Made by a program: the position numbers and the translations under genes
Notes under the pieces: generated by a model
What the model was told of the DNA's origin: nothing
Seen by the model: only the letters and a program-made list of their open reading frames with translations
The model's database searches: none
Part shown: positions 52,054 to 60,919 of the stretch, piece by piece
Layout: every line of letters starts with the position of its first letter
How positions within the stretch are numbered: the first letter of the stretch is position 1
DNA from: Bradyrhizobium sp. CB3481
Lineage (GTDB): Bacteria; Pseudomonadota; Alphaproteobacteria; Rhizobiales; Xanthobacteraceae
Direction of reading: 5' to 3'
Assembly: GCF_029714305.1 (NCBI RefSeq)
Contig: NZ_CP121647.1
Coordinates: 4,732,501 to 4,796,500, forward strand
DNA: 64,000 nucleotides

Positions 52054-53136
52054 TCAGGGAAACTTGAGCTCGTCCGCGCCGATCTCGGCGAAGTAAGGCG
52101 CGACCATTTCCGGCGTCACATCCTCAATTCGCGGCGGCGACCATTTTGGATTGCGGTCCTTGTCGATCACGGCCGCGCGCACGCCCTCGCGGAAATCGTC
52201 GCTGGCAAAGACTTCCAGCGCCGCGCGATATTCGCGCACGAGGCATTCCTCCAGAGATCTGGACGTTCGCGCCAGCCGAAGCAGCTTCAGCGTCACCACC
52301 ATTCCGCGCGGCGATTTTTCGTTGAGCGTCTTCAGCGTCAAGGCCGCCAGTTCCGAGCCATCGCGCTGCAAAGCCGCGACAATGTCTTCCATCCGGTCAT
52401 GTGCGAACCAGCGATCGATTTTCGACTGTATTGCCGCAACGGGGCCCGCGCTTTCGTCGGTCGCAAAGGTTTCGATCAGAGTTCTGATTTCGCCGGACGT
52501 TATACCCGGTGCGGCCCGGGTGAGAATTTCGCGCAGGGCGGCCAGTTCTCCGGACGGCACCACCAGGTCGGCAAAGCCGGCATGGATTGCGTCCGGGCCG
52601 TTCATGGTCTGACCTGTCAGTCCGAAGTATGTGCCAATCTCTCCCGGCGAATGCGAGAGCAGCCACGTGCCGCCGACATCGGGAAAGAAACCGAGACCTA
52701 CCTCCGGCATCGCCAGCTTTGTCTTTTCCGTCACGACGCGATGTCTGGAGTGCGCCGATAGCCCGACGCCGCCACCCATCACGATGCCGTCCATGAAGGC
52801 GACGTAAGGTTTTGCGAATTTCTTGATGCGGGCGTTGAGGATGTATTCCTCGCGCCACAGGACCTTGCCGAGATCACCCTTGACCTTGGAGCTTTCCCAG
52901 AGGGCGCGGATGTCACCGCCGGCGCACAGGCCGCGCTCGCCGGCGCCCTCCAGCAGGATCACGGCGACGGCGGGATCGGACTCGAACGCATCGAGCGCCC
53001 TGTCAACGTCGCGAAACATCTCCAGCGTGACCGCGTTGATCGCCTTCGGCCGGTTCAGCCGGATTACCCCGCAGCCGCCTTCGCGCCGCGCGATCAGGTC
53101 ACCCTCGATCAACGGGGCTGGGTCGATCGCCGTCAT
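52054..53136 (-). CDS. 3-hydroxyisobutyryl-CoA hydrolase
   Basis: A 360-residue crotonase-fold thioesterase. ERGLCAGGDIRALWE is the oxyanion segment; FMDGIVMGGGVGLSAHSRHR and MPEVGLGFFPDVGGTW (catalytic Glu/Asp) match HIBCH. The C-terminal extension FREGVRAAVIDKDRNPKWSP separates it from ordinary enoyl-CoA hydratases. It releases CoA from 3-hydroxyisobutyryl-CoA. The open frame runs much further upstream, but that part is a shadow of the dehydrogenase gene; the real ATG overlaps that gene's stop (ATGA, 53133-53136). Confidence 0.92.
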   Translation of the reverse strand: MTAIDPAPLIEGDLIARREGGCGVIRLNRPKAINAVTLEMFRDVDRALDAFESDPAVAVILLEGAGERGLCAGGDIRALWESSKVKGDLGKVLWREEYILNARIKKFAKPYVAFMDGIVMGGGVGLSAHSRHRVVTEKTKLAMPEVGLGFFPDVGGTWLLSHSPGEIGTYFGLTGQTMNGPDAIHAGFADLVVPSGELAALREILTRAAPGITSGEIRTLIETFATDESAGPVAAIQSKIDRWFAHDRMEDIVAALQRDGSELAALTLKTLNEKSPRGMVVTLKLLRLARTSRSLEECLVREYRAALEVFASDDFREGVRAAVIDKDRNPKWSPPRIEDVTPEMVAPYFAEIGADELKFP

Positions 53137-54278
53137 CGCGCGCCCTCGATCAACTTGCGCGACACGATCAGCCGCATGATCTCGTTGGTCCCTTCCAGGA
53201 TCTGGTGCACGCGCAAATCGCGCACGATCTTCTCGATGCCGTATTCGCTGAGATAGCCGTAGCCGCCGTGCAATTGCAGCGCCTGGTTGGCGACCTCGAA
53301 ACCGACATCGGTGCCGAAGCGCTTGGCCATCGCGCACAGCATGGTGGCATCCGGATCCTTGCGGTCGAGCGCAGCGGCGGCGCGCCACAGAAAGGTCCGC
53401 GCCGCCTCCAGCTCGGTCGCCATGTCGGCGAGGCGGAACTGCAGCGCCTGGAATTCGTCGAGGCGCTTGCCGAACGCTTTTCGCTCTTTCATGTAGGCCA
53501 GCGACTTGTCGAGCGCGCTTTGCGCGCCGCCGAGCGAACAGGCGGCGATATTGAGTCGGCCGCCGTCGAGGCCGGCCATCGCGATCTTGAAGCCGATGCC
53601 CTCCTCGCCGAGCCGGTTCTCGACCGGCACGCGGGCATTCTCGAAGATCACCGCGCGGGTCGGCTGCGCGTTCCAGCCCATCTTGCGCTCGTTGGCGCCG
53701 AACGACACGCCCGGCGTCTTGCCGTCGATGACGATCGTCGAGACCCCGCCGGGACCATCGCCGCCGGTCCGCACCATCGCGACCAGGAGATCGGTGCCGC
53801 CGGCCCCCGAGATGAACTGCTTCTGGCCGTTCAGGATGTAATGATCGCCTTCGCGCACCGCACGGGCGCGCAGCGCCGCGGCGTCCGAGCCGGCGCCCGG
53901 CTCGGTGAGGCAGTAGCTTGCGATCAACTCCATCGTACAGAGTTTCGGCAGCCACTTCTGCCGCTGGGTGTCATTGCCATAGGCATCGATCATCCAGGAC
54001 GCCATGTTGTGGATCGAGATGAACGCCGACACGGTCGGGCATCCCGTCGCCAGCGCCTCGAAGATCAGCGCGGCGTCGAATCGGGTCATCGCCGAGCCGC
54101 CGACGTCATCCTTGATGTAGATGCCGCCCATGCCTAGCGTCGCAGCCTCGCGCATCACGTCGACGGGAAAATGCTTTTCCTCGTCCCAGCGCAGGGCATG
54201 CGGCGCGATCTTCTCGGCGGCGAATTCGCGCGCCATGTCGCGAACCGCGATCTGATCCTCGTTGAGAGCGAACTGCAT
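53133..54278 (-). CDS. Acyl-CoA dehydrogenase, isobutyryl-CoA type
   Basis: A 381-residue flavoprotein. CLTEPGAGSDAAALRARA binds FAD and substrate, QALQLHGGYGYLSEYGIEK is the second signature, and HQILEGTNEIMRLIVSR closes the fold. It is of the length and type of ACAD8/isobutyryl-CoA dehydrogenase, converting isobutyryl-CoA to methacrylyl-CoA. Assignment to isobutyryl-CoA rests on position in the valine cluster. No dedicated methacrylyl-CoA hydratase gene is in the run; another crotonase would have to supply it. Confidence 0.9.
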   Translation of the reverse strand: MQFALNEDQIAVRDMAREFAAEKIAPHALRWDEEKHFPVDVMREAATLGMGGIYIKDDVGGSAMTRFDAALIFEALATGCPTVSAFISIHNMASWMIDAYGNDTQRQKWLPKLCTMELIASYCLTEPGAGSDAAALRARAVREGDHYILNGQKQFISGAGGTDLLVAMVRTGGDGPGGVSTIVIDGKTPGVSFGANERKMGWNAQPTRAVIFENARVPVENRLGEEGIGFKIAMAGLDGGRLNIAACSLGGAQSALDKSLAYMKERKAFGKRLDEFQALQFRLADMATELEAARTFLWRAAAALDRKDPDATMLCAMAKRFGTDVGFEVANQALQLHGGYGYLSEYGIEKIVRDLRVHQILEGTNEIMRLIVSRKLIEGAR

Positions 54279-54308
54279 TCTGCCGCTTACCGTTAAAGCT
54301 CACATCAT

Positions 54309-54392
54309 CGTCATTGCGAGCGCAGCGAAGCAATCCGCGTCTCCGCACGGGGACAGGTGGATTGCTTCGTCGCTACGCTCCTCGCAATGACG
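54309..54392. repeat. Palindromic repeat (family B)
   Basis: CGTCATTGCGAG (54309-54320) and CTCGCAATGACG (54381-54392) with inner AAGCAATCC / GGATTGCTT. It lies between mmsA and the acyl-CoA dehydrogenase, so it is inside the presumed transcript. Confidence 0.85.
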
Positions 54393-54407
54393 ACTGTGGC
54401 AAGGCCA

Positions 54408-55904
54408 TCACTTCATCAACGGGATCGAGAACTCCGCACCTTCCTTGACGCCGGACGGCCAGCGCGAGGTCACCGTCTTGGTCTTGGTGTAGAAGCGGAC
54501 CGAGTCCGGGCCGTGCTGGTTGAGATCGCCGAAACCGGACTTCTTCCAGCCGCCGAAGGTGTAGTAGGCGATCGGCACCGGGATCGGCACGTTGATGCCG
54601 ACCATGCCGACGTTGACCTTGGCGGCGAAGTCGCGGGCGGCATCGCCGTCGCGGGTAAAGATCGCGACGCCATTGCCGTAATCGTGCTCGGACGGCAGCG
54701 CCAGCGCTTCCTTGTAGTCATGGGCTCGCACCACCGAGAGCACGGGGCCAAAAATCTCTTCCTTGTAGATCCGCATGTCCTTGGTGACGTTATCGAACAG
54801 CGAACCGCCGAGGTAGAAGCCCTTTTCATAGCCCTGCATCTTGAAGCCGCGGCCGTCGACGGCGAGCGTCGCGCCTTCCTTGATACCGATATCGATATAG
54901 CTCTTGACCTTCTCGACCGCCTCGCGCGTCACCAGCGGACCGTAATCGGCGGACGGATCGATCGAGGTGCCGATCTTGAGCGACTCCACGCGCGGGATCA
55001 GCTTTTCCATCAGGCGGTCGGCGGTGGCCTTGCCGACGGGGACCGCGACCGATACCGCCATGCAGCGCTCGCCGGCCGAGCCGTAGCCGGCGCCGATCAG
55101 CGCGTCGACGGCCTGGTCCATATCCGCGTCTGGCATCACGATGGCGTGGTTCTTGGCGCCACCAAAGCACTGGCAGCGCTTGCCGGTCTGCGCCGCACGC
55201 TCATAGATGTACTGCGCGATCGGGGTGGAGCCGACGAAGCCGATCGCCTTGATGTCGGGATCGTCGAGGATGGCATCGACGGCTTCCTTGTCGCCGTTGA
55301 CGACGTTAAGGATGCCGGGCGGCAGCCCCGCTTCCATCATCAGTTCGGCGAGCAGCATCGGCACGCCCGGGTCGCGCTCGCTGGGCTTCAGGATAAAGGC
55401 GTTGCCGCAGGCGATCGCAGGCGCGAACTTCCACATCGGGATCATCGCCGGGAAATTGAACGGCGTGATGCCGGCGACGACGCCGAGCGGCTGCCGCAGC
55501 GAATAGATGTCGATGCCGGGGCCGGCGCCTTCGGTGTATTCGCCCTTCATCAAGTGCGGAATACCGCAGGCGAATTCCGCGACTTCAAGGCCGCGCTGGA
55601 TATCGCCTTTGGCGTCGGGAACGGTCTTGCCGTGCTCGCGGGCCAGCAGTTCGGCGAGCTTGTCATAGTCGCGCTGCACCAGTTCGACGAACTTCATCAT
55701 CACGCGCGCGCGGCGCTGCGGATTGGTGTTGGCCCATTCGGGCTGGGCGAGAGCGGCGTTCTCGACGGCGGCGCGGACTTCCGCTTTCGAGGCCAGCGCC
55801 ACCTTGGCCTGGACGTCGCCGGTCATCGGCTCGAAAACGTCGGCCGTCCGCCCGGACGTGCCCTTGACCTCTTTGCCACCGATGAAGTGTCCGATAGAGC
55901 GCAT
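54408..55904 (-). CDS. mmsA: Methylmalonate-semialdehyde dehydrogenase (CoA-acylating)
   Basis: A 498-residue aldehyde dehydrogenase. N-terminal HFIGGKEVKGTSGR is typical of MmsA; Asn151 lies in ITPFNFPAMIPMW and the nucleophile Cys281 in GSAGERCMAVSVAV. The usual ALDH general-base Glu of the E-L-G-G motif is absent (CQCFGGAKNHAIV), as expected for the CoA-acylating MmsA branch. Product: propionyl-CoA. First gene of the leftward valine run; divergent from the LysR regulator. Confidence 0.95.
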   Translation of the reverse strand: MRSIGHFIGGKEVKGTSGRTADVFEPMTGDVQAKVALASKAEVRAAVENAALAQPEWANTNPQRRARVMMKFVELVQRDYDKLAELLAREHGKTVPDAKGDIQRGLEVAEFACGIPHLMKGEYTEGAGPGIDIYSLRQPLGVVAGITPFNFPAMIPMWKFAPAIACGNAFILKPSERDPGVPMLLAELMMEAGLPPGILNVVNGDKEAVDAILDDPDIKAIGFVGSTPIAQYIYERAAQTGKRCQCFGGAKNHAIVMPDADMDQAVDALIGAGYGSAGERCMAVSVAVPVGKATADRLMEKLIPRVESLKIGTSIDPSADYGPLVTREAVEKVKSYIDIGIKEGATLAVDGRGFKMQGYEKGFYLGGSLFDNVTKDMRIYKEEIFGPVLSVVRAHDYKEALALPSEHDYGNGVAIFTRDGDAARDFAAKVNVGMVGINVPIPVPIAYYTFGGWKKSGFGDLNQHGPDSVRFYTKTKTVTSRWPSGVKEGAEFSIPLMK

Positions 55905-55965
55905 GAATGATCTCCCTGAAGCCTGTTGAGGCTCTTTTTGACCCGCATTTCTTGGGATACAAGTC

Positions 55966-55975
55966 CAATATATTG
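55966..55975. promoter_or_regulatory. Palindrome in the mmsA-LysR divergent promoter region
   Basis: CAATATATTG, a perfect 10-bp palindrome in the 89-bp gap between the two start codons. It contains TATATT in both directions, so it may be a -10 region or part of a regulator site. Confidence 0.35.
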
Positions 55976-55993
55976 CACCTTAGATGTGCGGAA

Positions 55994-56908
55994 ATGCTGG
56001 ATCAAGGCTCCGGGACGATCGACTGGGATGACTTCCGCTTTGTGCTGGCGATCGTGCGCGGCGGCTCGGTTTCGGCTGCCGCCAAGCAGCTATCAGTCGA
56101 CCATGCCACCGTGATCCGCCGCGTCGACCGGCTGGAGCGGCACCTCTCGGCAAAGCTCTTCGACCGCCGCAAGACCGGCTATCTCCTGACCGAGGCCGGT
56201 CAGCGCGTCGCCGACAGCGCGGAAGCGATGGAATCCACCATCGTCGCCAACCAGGAGGCGGTCGGCGGCTCACGCGCCCAGCTCACCGGCACGGTCCGGA
56301 TCGGCGCGCCCGACGGTTTCGGCAGCCACTTCCTGGCCTCGCGGTTGGTGAAGTTCACCGAGCGGTATCCCGATCTCGATCTGCAACTCGTCGCGACCGC
56401 CCGCCTGTTCAGCCTGTCGAAGCGCGAGGCCGACATTGCGATCAGCCTGACCATGCCGAAGGAAGGCCGCATCGTCGGTCGCAAGCTGCTCGACTACAGC
56501 CTCGGGCTCTACGCCGCACCGGCCTATCTGGACCGCGCGCCCAAGATCACAAGCCGGGGCGACCTGCCGGAGCATCGCTTCGTCGGCTATATCGAGGAAT
56601 TGCTGTTCACGCCGGAACTGGATTACCTGCCGCAGGTCTCGCCAAAGATCTCGGCGAAATTCCGCAGCGCCAATCTGATCGCGCAGCTCAACGCCACCAT
56701 CGCCGGCTTCGGCATCGCGGTGCTGCCGCACTTCATGGCGACATCGCACCCGGAATTGCGCGCCGTACTGCCGGACGAGGTCAGGATCTCCCGCTCGTTC
56801 TGGATGCTGATGCATGCCGACAGCAAGGACCTAGCACGCATTCGCGCGGTGGCCGATTACATCCACGAGACGGTGGAGCGCGAGCGCGCGCTGTTCGGCG
56901 GGCGGTGA
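55994..56908 (+). CDS. LysR-type transcriptional regulator
   Basis: A 304-residue LTTR. The winged HTH is DFRFVLAIVRGGSVSAAAKQ, then HATVIRRVDRLERHLSAKLF (about residues 13-50). The effector domain starts LTGTVRIGAPDGFGSHFLA. It is divergent from mmsA, so control of the valine cluster is likely by position. The frame is open to an ATG at 55907, which would leave a 2-nt gap to mmsA and add residues before the HTH; ATG 55994 fits the family better. Confidence 0.85.
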   Translation: MLDQGSGTIDWDDFRFVLAIVRGGSVSAAAKQLSVDHATVIRRVDRLERHLSAKLFDRRKTGYLLTEAGQRVADSAEAMESTIVANQEAVGGSRAQLTGTVRIGAPDGFGSHFLASRLVKFTERYPDLDLQLVATARLFSLSKREADIAISLTMPKEGRIVGRKLLDYSLGLYAAPAYLDRAPKITSRGDLPEHRFVGYIEELLFTPELDYLPQVSPKISAKFRSANLIAQLNATIAGFGIAVLPHFMATSHPELRAVLPDEVRISRSFWMLMHADSKDLARIRAVADYIHETVERERALFGGR

Positions 56909-56926
56909 AGACTCGGTGCAATCTGT

Positions 56927-57046
56927 TGTCGTCCCGGCGAAGGCCGGGACCCATACTCACCGATGTGAACTGTAATAGAAGCTGTCTCCCCTTGTGCCCC
57001 TTCCCGCGGCCGCGGCGTATGGGTCCCGGCGTTCGCCGGGACGACG
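56927..57046. repeat. Palindromic repeat (family G)
   Basis: Left GTCGTCCCGGCGAAGGCCGG with GACCCATA, right TATGGGTC with CCGGCGTTCGCCGGGACGAC. It occupies the gap between the convergent LysR and TetR genes. Confidence 0.8.
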
Positions 57047-57062
57047 TGGGGAGAGGCGCGGC

Positions 57063-57668
57063 CTAATTCACTTTCCGAGCCTTCTTGGCTGGCACCGCGC
57101 GCGACAGCGCCGCCTCGCGGCCGGCAGCGAGAATCTCATCTGACAATTCGCCACTGCCCGCGACACGGGACATCACCAGGGTGCCCATCATCGTTGCCAG
57201 CGTGCCCATCGCCTGCCGGCGCGCCGTCTTGCGCGGCACGTCCGGGATCTGGTCGGCCATGACGTCGATCAATTGGTCGAGCTTGGCGGAAAACGCCTTG
57301 CGCGTCTTGGCGCTCTCGCGGGCGATCTCGGCACCGAGCGTCGGAACCGCGCAGCCGCGGCCGGGATCGTCGCGATGCACGGTCGAAACGTAGGAATCGA
57401 TGATGGTCGACAGCCGTTTCTCCGGCGGCGTTTCAGCAGCAATCTTGCGCCAGCCTTCGACCGAGCGGTCCATGGCATAGGCAAAGGCCTCGATCACCAG
57501 CGCTTCGCGCGAATCGAAATGCGCATAGAAGCCGCCATGGGTTAGGCCCGCCTCCTTCATCAGGTCGGCGACGCCGATGCCATGCGCACCCTTCTCGCGC
57601 AGCCGCACCGAGGCCTTCCGGACGATCCGGGCGTGGGTTTCCTGCTTATGCTCTTTCGAATAACGCAT
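57063..57668 (-). CDS. TetR-family transcriptional repressor
   Basis: A 201-residue TetR protein. The HTH is GIGVADLMKEAGLTHGGFYA, then HFDSREALVIEAF (about residues 30-62). The ligand domain includes PGRGCAVPTLGAEIARES, with Cys, as in the TetR_C subfamily near NemR-like regulators. It diverges from the enoyl-CoA hydratase gene, with a strong palindromic operator 11 nt upstream of its ATG, so it probably represses itself and perhaps the catabolic operon. Confidence 0.88.
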   Translation of the reverse strand: MRYSKEHKQETHARIVRKASVRLREKGAHGIGVADLMKEAGLTHGGFYAHFDSREALVIEAFAYAMDRSVEGWRKIAAETPPEKRLSTIIDSYVSTVHRDDPGRGCAVPTLGAEIARESAKTRKAFSAKLDQLIDVMADQIPDVPRKTARRQAMGTLATMMGTLVMSRVAGSGELSDEILAAGREAALSRAVPAKKARKVN

Positions 57669-57678
57669 GCGGCGTCCT

Positions 57679-57702
57679 ATTACATGTCCCTGGTCATATA
57701 AT
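57679..57702. promoter_or_regulatory. TetR operator
   Basis: ATTACATGTCC-CT-GGTCATATAAT: 11-bp arms matching at 9 positions around a 2-bp centre. It is 11-34 nt upstream of the TetR start. A perfect TATAAT on the plus strand (57697-57702) overlaps it. The rest of the 369-bp gap 57669-58037 shows no gene. Confidence 0.65.
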
Positions 57703-58037
57703 AGCAGTTGTGGCCGGGAAAAGCTGCATCTATTTCGCTTTTCCGGCCGCGGCGATCGCGACGGTGGCAGTTGCGTGCACCGCAAGATCGGCGGGGGCGG
57801 TATCCCGTAGTGCCGCTGCGGTCGCGCCGCGTAGCCGTGCAACGGTATTCTCCGGACTCCGGATCGAGTTCCATCAGTCTGCCAACGGACGCCATTCTGA
57901 GGCCGATCAGCGTCCTCCTTGCATGAGGTTCATAATTCCGTGCCGGGCGGCCGGCCCAGCGACGCTCGTCCGGTCCTTGACAACCTGGCGCAATGTCCGG
58001 AACTGACGCCAACCACCAAACAAGTCCGGGACACAAG

Positions 58038-58808
58038 ATGGAAATGCTCAATCCCCATTGCGGTATCGACCGCGACGGCCGAGGCGTCGCCCGGCTCTCG
58101 ATCTGCAACGCAGGTTCGCTCAACATCCTCTCCTCGGCCGTCACCAATAGCGTGCGCGAGGGATTCGAAAAGCTCGCCGCCGACAAGAGCATCCGCGCGG
58201 TGATTCTCGCCGGCCAGAGCGAAAAGAGCATGATCGGCGGGGCCGACATCAAGGAGATGGCAAAACTCGACCAGAAGTCCGCCGAAGCCTTCATCACGCG
58301 CTTGCGCGACCTCTGCGAGGCTGTGCGCCGCTTTCCGGCGCCCGTGATCGCGCGGCTACCCGGCTGGTGCCTCGGCGGTGGCCTCGAAGTCGCCGCCGCC
58401 TGTGATTTCCGCATTTGCGCCCACGACGCCAAATTCGGCATGCCGGAAGTGCGCGTCGGCATCCCCTCGGTAATCCACGCGGCGTTGCTGCCACGGCTGA
58501 TCGGCTGGGGCCGCGCCCGCTGGCTGGTGATGACGGCGGAGAATATCGACGCGCCGACCGCGCTCGCCTGGGGCCTCGTCGACGTCGTCGCCAAGAAAGG
58601 CGGGCTCGACGACGCGGTCGAGCATACGGTGCAGGCGCTGCTCGAATGCGGCCCGGAAGCGCTGCGCATACAGAAGGACCTGCTCCGCCAATGGGAGGAA
58701 CTGCCGCTGACGGAGTCGGTCAATCTGAGCGTCGGCGTGTTCGGAAAATCCTTCCTGACCGGCGAGCCGCAGCTGATGATGCAGGGATTTCTCGACCGCA
58801 AGAAATAG
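58038..58808 (+). CDS. Enoyl-CoA hydratase/isomerase (crotonase) family protein
   Basis: A 256-residue crotonase. The oxyanion segment is MIGGADIKEMAKLD, and ARLPGWCLGGGLEVAAACDF with FGMPEVRVGIPSVIHAALLP gives the second oxyanion strand and catalytic region. The first catalytic Glu position of true hydratases is not clear, so isomerase, hydratase or C-C lyase activity is possible. An in-frame ATG at 57993 is an alternative start; neither has a strong ribosome site. First gene of the operon with the flavin monooxygenase, which begins 12 nt after its stop. Confidence 0.8.
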   Translation: MEMLNPHCGIDRDGRGVARLSICNAGSLNILSSAVTNSVREGFEKLAADKSIRAVILAGQSEKSMIGGADIKEMAKLDQKSAEAFITRLRDLCEAVRRFPAPVIARLPGWCLGGGLEVAAACDFRICAHDAKFGMPEVRVGIPSVIHAALLPRLIGWGRARWLVMTAENIDAPTALAWGLVDVVAKKGGLDDAVEHTVQALLECGPEALRIQKDLLRQWEELPLTESVNLSVGVFGKSFLTGEPQLMMQGFLDRKK

Positions 58809-58820
58809 ATGGGGGGCGGC

Positions 58821-60511
58821 ATGAGGCCTGCCGGCAAGGGACCGCTGGAATCGCTCTATTTCGACTATCCCCGCTTTGCGGCGCGGCGCGTGCCCGAGCT
58901 CGACGGCGTCGCGACGCGGCATCCCGTTCTGATCGTCGGCGCCGGCCCGATCGGCATGACGGCGGCGCTGGTGCTGGCGCGTTACGGCATCAGAAGCGTC
59001 CTGATCGACCGCAAGGACACTTTTAATGACGGCAGCCGCGCCATCTGTATCGCGCGGCCGAGCATGCACATCCTGGAGCGGATCGGCGCGGTTGCGCCGT
59101 TCGTCGAAAAGGCGCTCGGCTGGCGATTTGGCCGCAGCTACTATCGCGGCGAACAGATTTTCGGCTGGAGATGCCGCAGCCGCCGGGCGAAAAATATCTG
59201 CCGATGTACAATCTGCAGCAGCAATACATCGAGAAATTCCTGTACGACGCGGTCGCGGCCAGCGACCTCATCGACATGCGCTGGCAGAGCGAACTCTCCA
59301 GCATCGCGCCTCGCAACGACGGCGTCTCGGTTCGCATTTCCTCGCCCGAGGGCGATTACCGGCTCGATGCAGATTATGTGCTGGCCGCCGATGGGGCGCG
59401 CTCACCTGTCCGGTCGATGCTTGGTCTCAGGCTGAAGGGCGACAATTACGAAGGCCGCTATATGATCGCGGATATCCGCATGGATCACGATTTTCCGACC
59501 GAGCGCCGCGCCTTTTTCGAACCGAGCGGCAATCCCGGCGGCACGGTGCTGATCCACAAGCAGCCGGACAATATCTGGCGCGTGGATTATCAGCTCCGCG
59601 AAGGCGAGAGCGAACAGGAAGCCTTGCGGGAAGAGAACATCCGCGCCCGTGTTACGGCGATCCTTGCCGATATTGGCCACACCAAACCGTGGGAGCTGGA
59701 ATGGTGGAGCATCTATTCCGCGAACACGCTCTGCCTCGATGACTATCGCCACGGCCGCGTGTTCTTCATCGGCGACGCCGCGCACATTGTGCCGATCTTC
59801 GGCGTGCGCGGGCTGAATAACGGACTGGCCGATGCCGAAAACGTCGGCTGGAAGCTGGCGCTGGTGCTCCATGGCGAAGCGGACCAGCAACTCCTCGACA
59901 GCTATTCGCCGGAGCGGCGCGGCGCCACGCTGGACGTCTTCGCCAACGCCACCAAGAGCACGCGTTTCATGACGCCGCCGACGCGTGGCTGGCGGCTGGC
60001 GCGGGAAGCGGCCTTGTCGCTCAGTCTTCGCCACGAATTTCCCCGCGGCCTTGCCAATCCGCGCCAAATGCAGCCCTACACCTATTCGCAGAGCCCGCTG
60101 ACGCCCTATGCCGGACGTGATTCCGAGTTTGCCGGCGGCCTTCCCAGCGGCAGCGCCGCGCCGAACGCGAAGCTCGCCGACGGCAGTTACCTCTTGGATC
60201 GCGCCGGCAACGGCATGACGGCGATCCTGTTCTGCGAGGCCGAGCCCACCACCGAACAGACGGCGTTGCTGGCCCAGCTCGGTCGAATCGACCGACGCTT
60301 CGTTCCGCTGGTTGTGACATCACAGCAGTCAACGGCGGCTGGAACGGCCATTGCCGATCGTGACGGTGAAATCATCAGCCTGTTCGCGGCGGCGCCCGGC
60401 ACATTCTATCTGCTGCGGCCCGACCTGCACATCGCCGGGCGATGGCGGACGGCCGTTCCTGACGAGATCCTGAAAACCGCCAAGATTTGCCTGGGAAGTG
60501 AGATGCCATGA
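58821..60511 (+). pseudogene. FAD-dependent aromatic monooxygenase (MhpA/PheA-like) with a frameshift
   Basis: Two overlapping frames together encode one flavin hydroxylase. Frame 1 (58821 to about 59160) has the FAD site VLIVGAGPIGMTAALVLARY and DRKDTFNDGSRAICIARPSM. Frame 2 (from about 59162 to 60511) continues PQPPGEKYLPMYNLQQQYIE, then GRVFFIGDAAHIVPIFGVRG (second FAD motif) and a C-terminal thioredoxin-like part ending YLLRPDLHIAGRWR. One extra base near 59160-59163 would restore IFRLEMPQPPG. So it is a single-base deletion, either real or a sequencing error. A longer start at 58809 exists; ATG 58821 follows a G-rich tract. Confidence 0.85.
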
Positions 60512-60693
60512 GCGCCATGCCGTTCGACGACTTCGAGACCGCCTATGAGACGCTGGCGACGGCAATCGATCAAGCCGGCGCCGAACGCGAAGCCTTGTTT
60601 CTGACCCGCCTTGCGCTGGTACTCGCGCACGAACTCGGCGACATCGCTGCCTTTAAAAGCGCCATCAGGACCGCGCTGGATGGGCTGGAATAG
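60508..60693 (+). CDS. Small DUF2783-like protein
   Basis: A 61-residue helical protein (DDFETAYETLATAIDQAG, ALFLTRLALVLAHELGDIAA). Its ATG overlaps the monooxygenase stop (ATGA), so it is translated with it. I recall such short proteins beside flavin monooxygenases (DUF2783), where they may be partners; no function is established that I know of. Confidence 0.7.
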   Translation: MSAMPFDDFETAYETLATAIDQAGAEREALFLTRLALVLAHELGDIAAFKSAIRTALDGLE

Positions 60694-60919
60694 CGCCTCA
60701 ATATCCCTCATGTGACGGATGAGATTTTTTGATAGGATTGCCCGGTTGCGATTTCCATCGCGCATAATTTCATAAGCATAATCCAACGTGCGGTCTGCGC
60801 ATCGCCGTTGAAGTCCCGCCGTGTCCTGAAATGAGGGAAGTATGACATTCCAGTCAGACGTCCCGCGCGTCAGAATACGCTAAGCCAAAAACCCTCCCAT
60901 CCGACTCGACCGAGGCCCA

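Noticed and set aside
53137..53955. N-terminal extension of the 3-hydroxyisobutyryl-CoA hydrolase frame
   Set aside because: It lies wholly inside the acyl-CoA dehydrogenase gene in another frame and lacks homology; the real start is the ATGA overlap at 53136.
54357..55910. 517-residue plus-strand frame opposite mmsA
   Set aside because: Antisense shadow; mmsA is certain and the frame has no family features.
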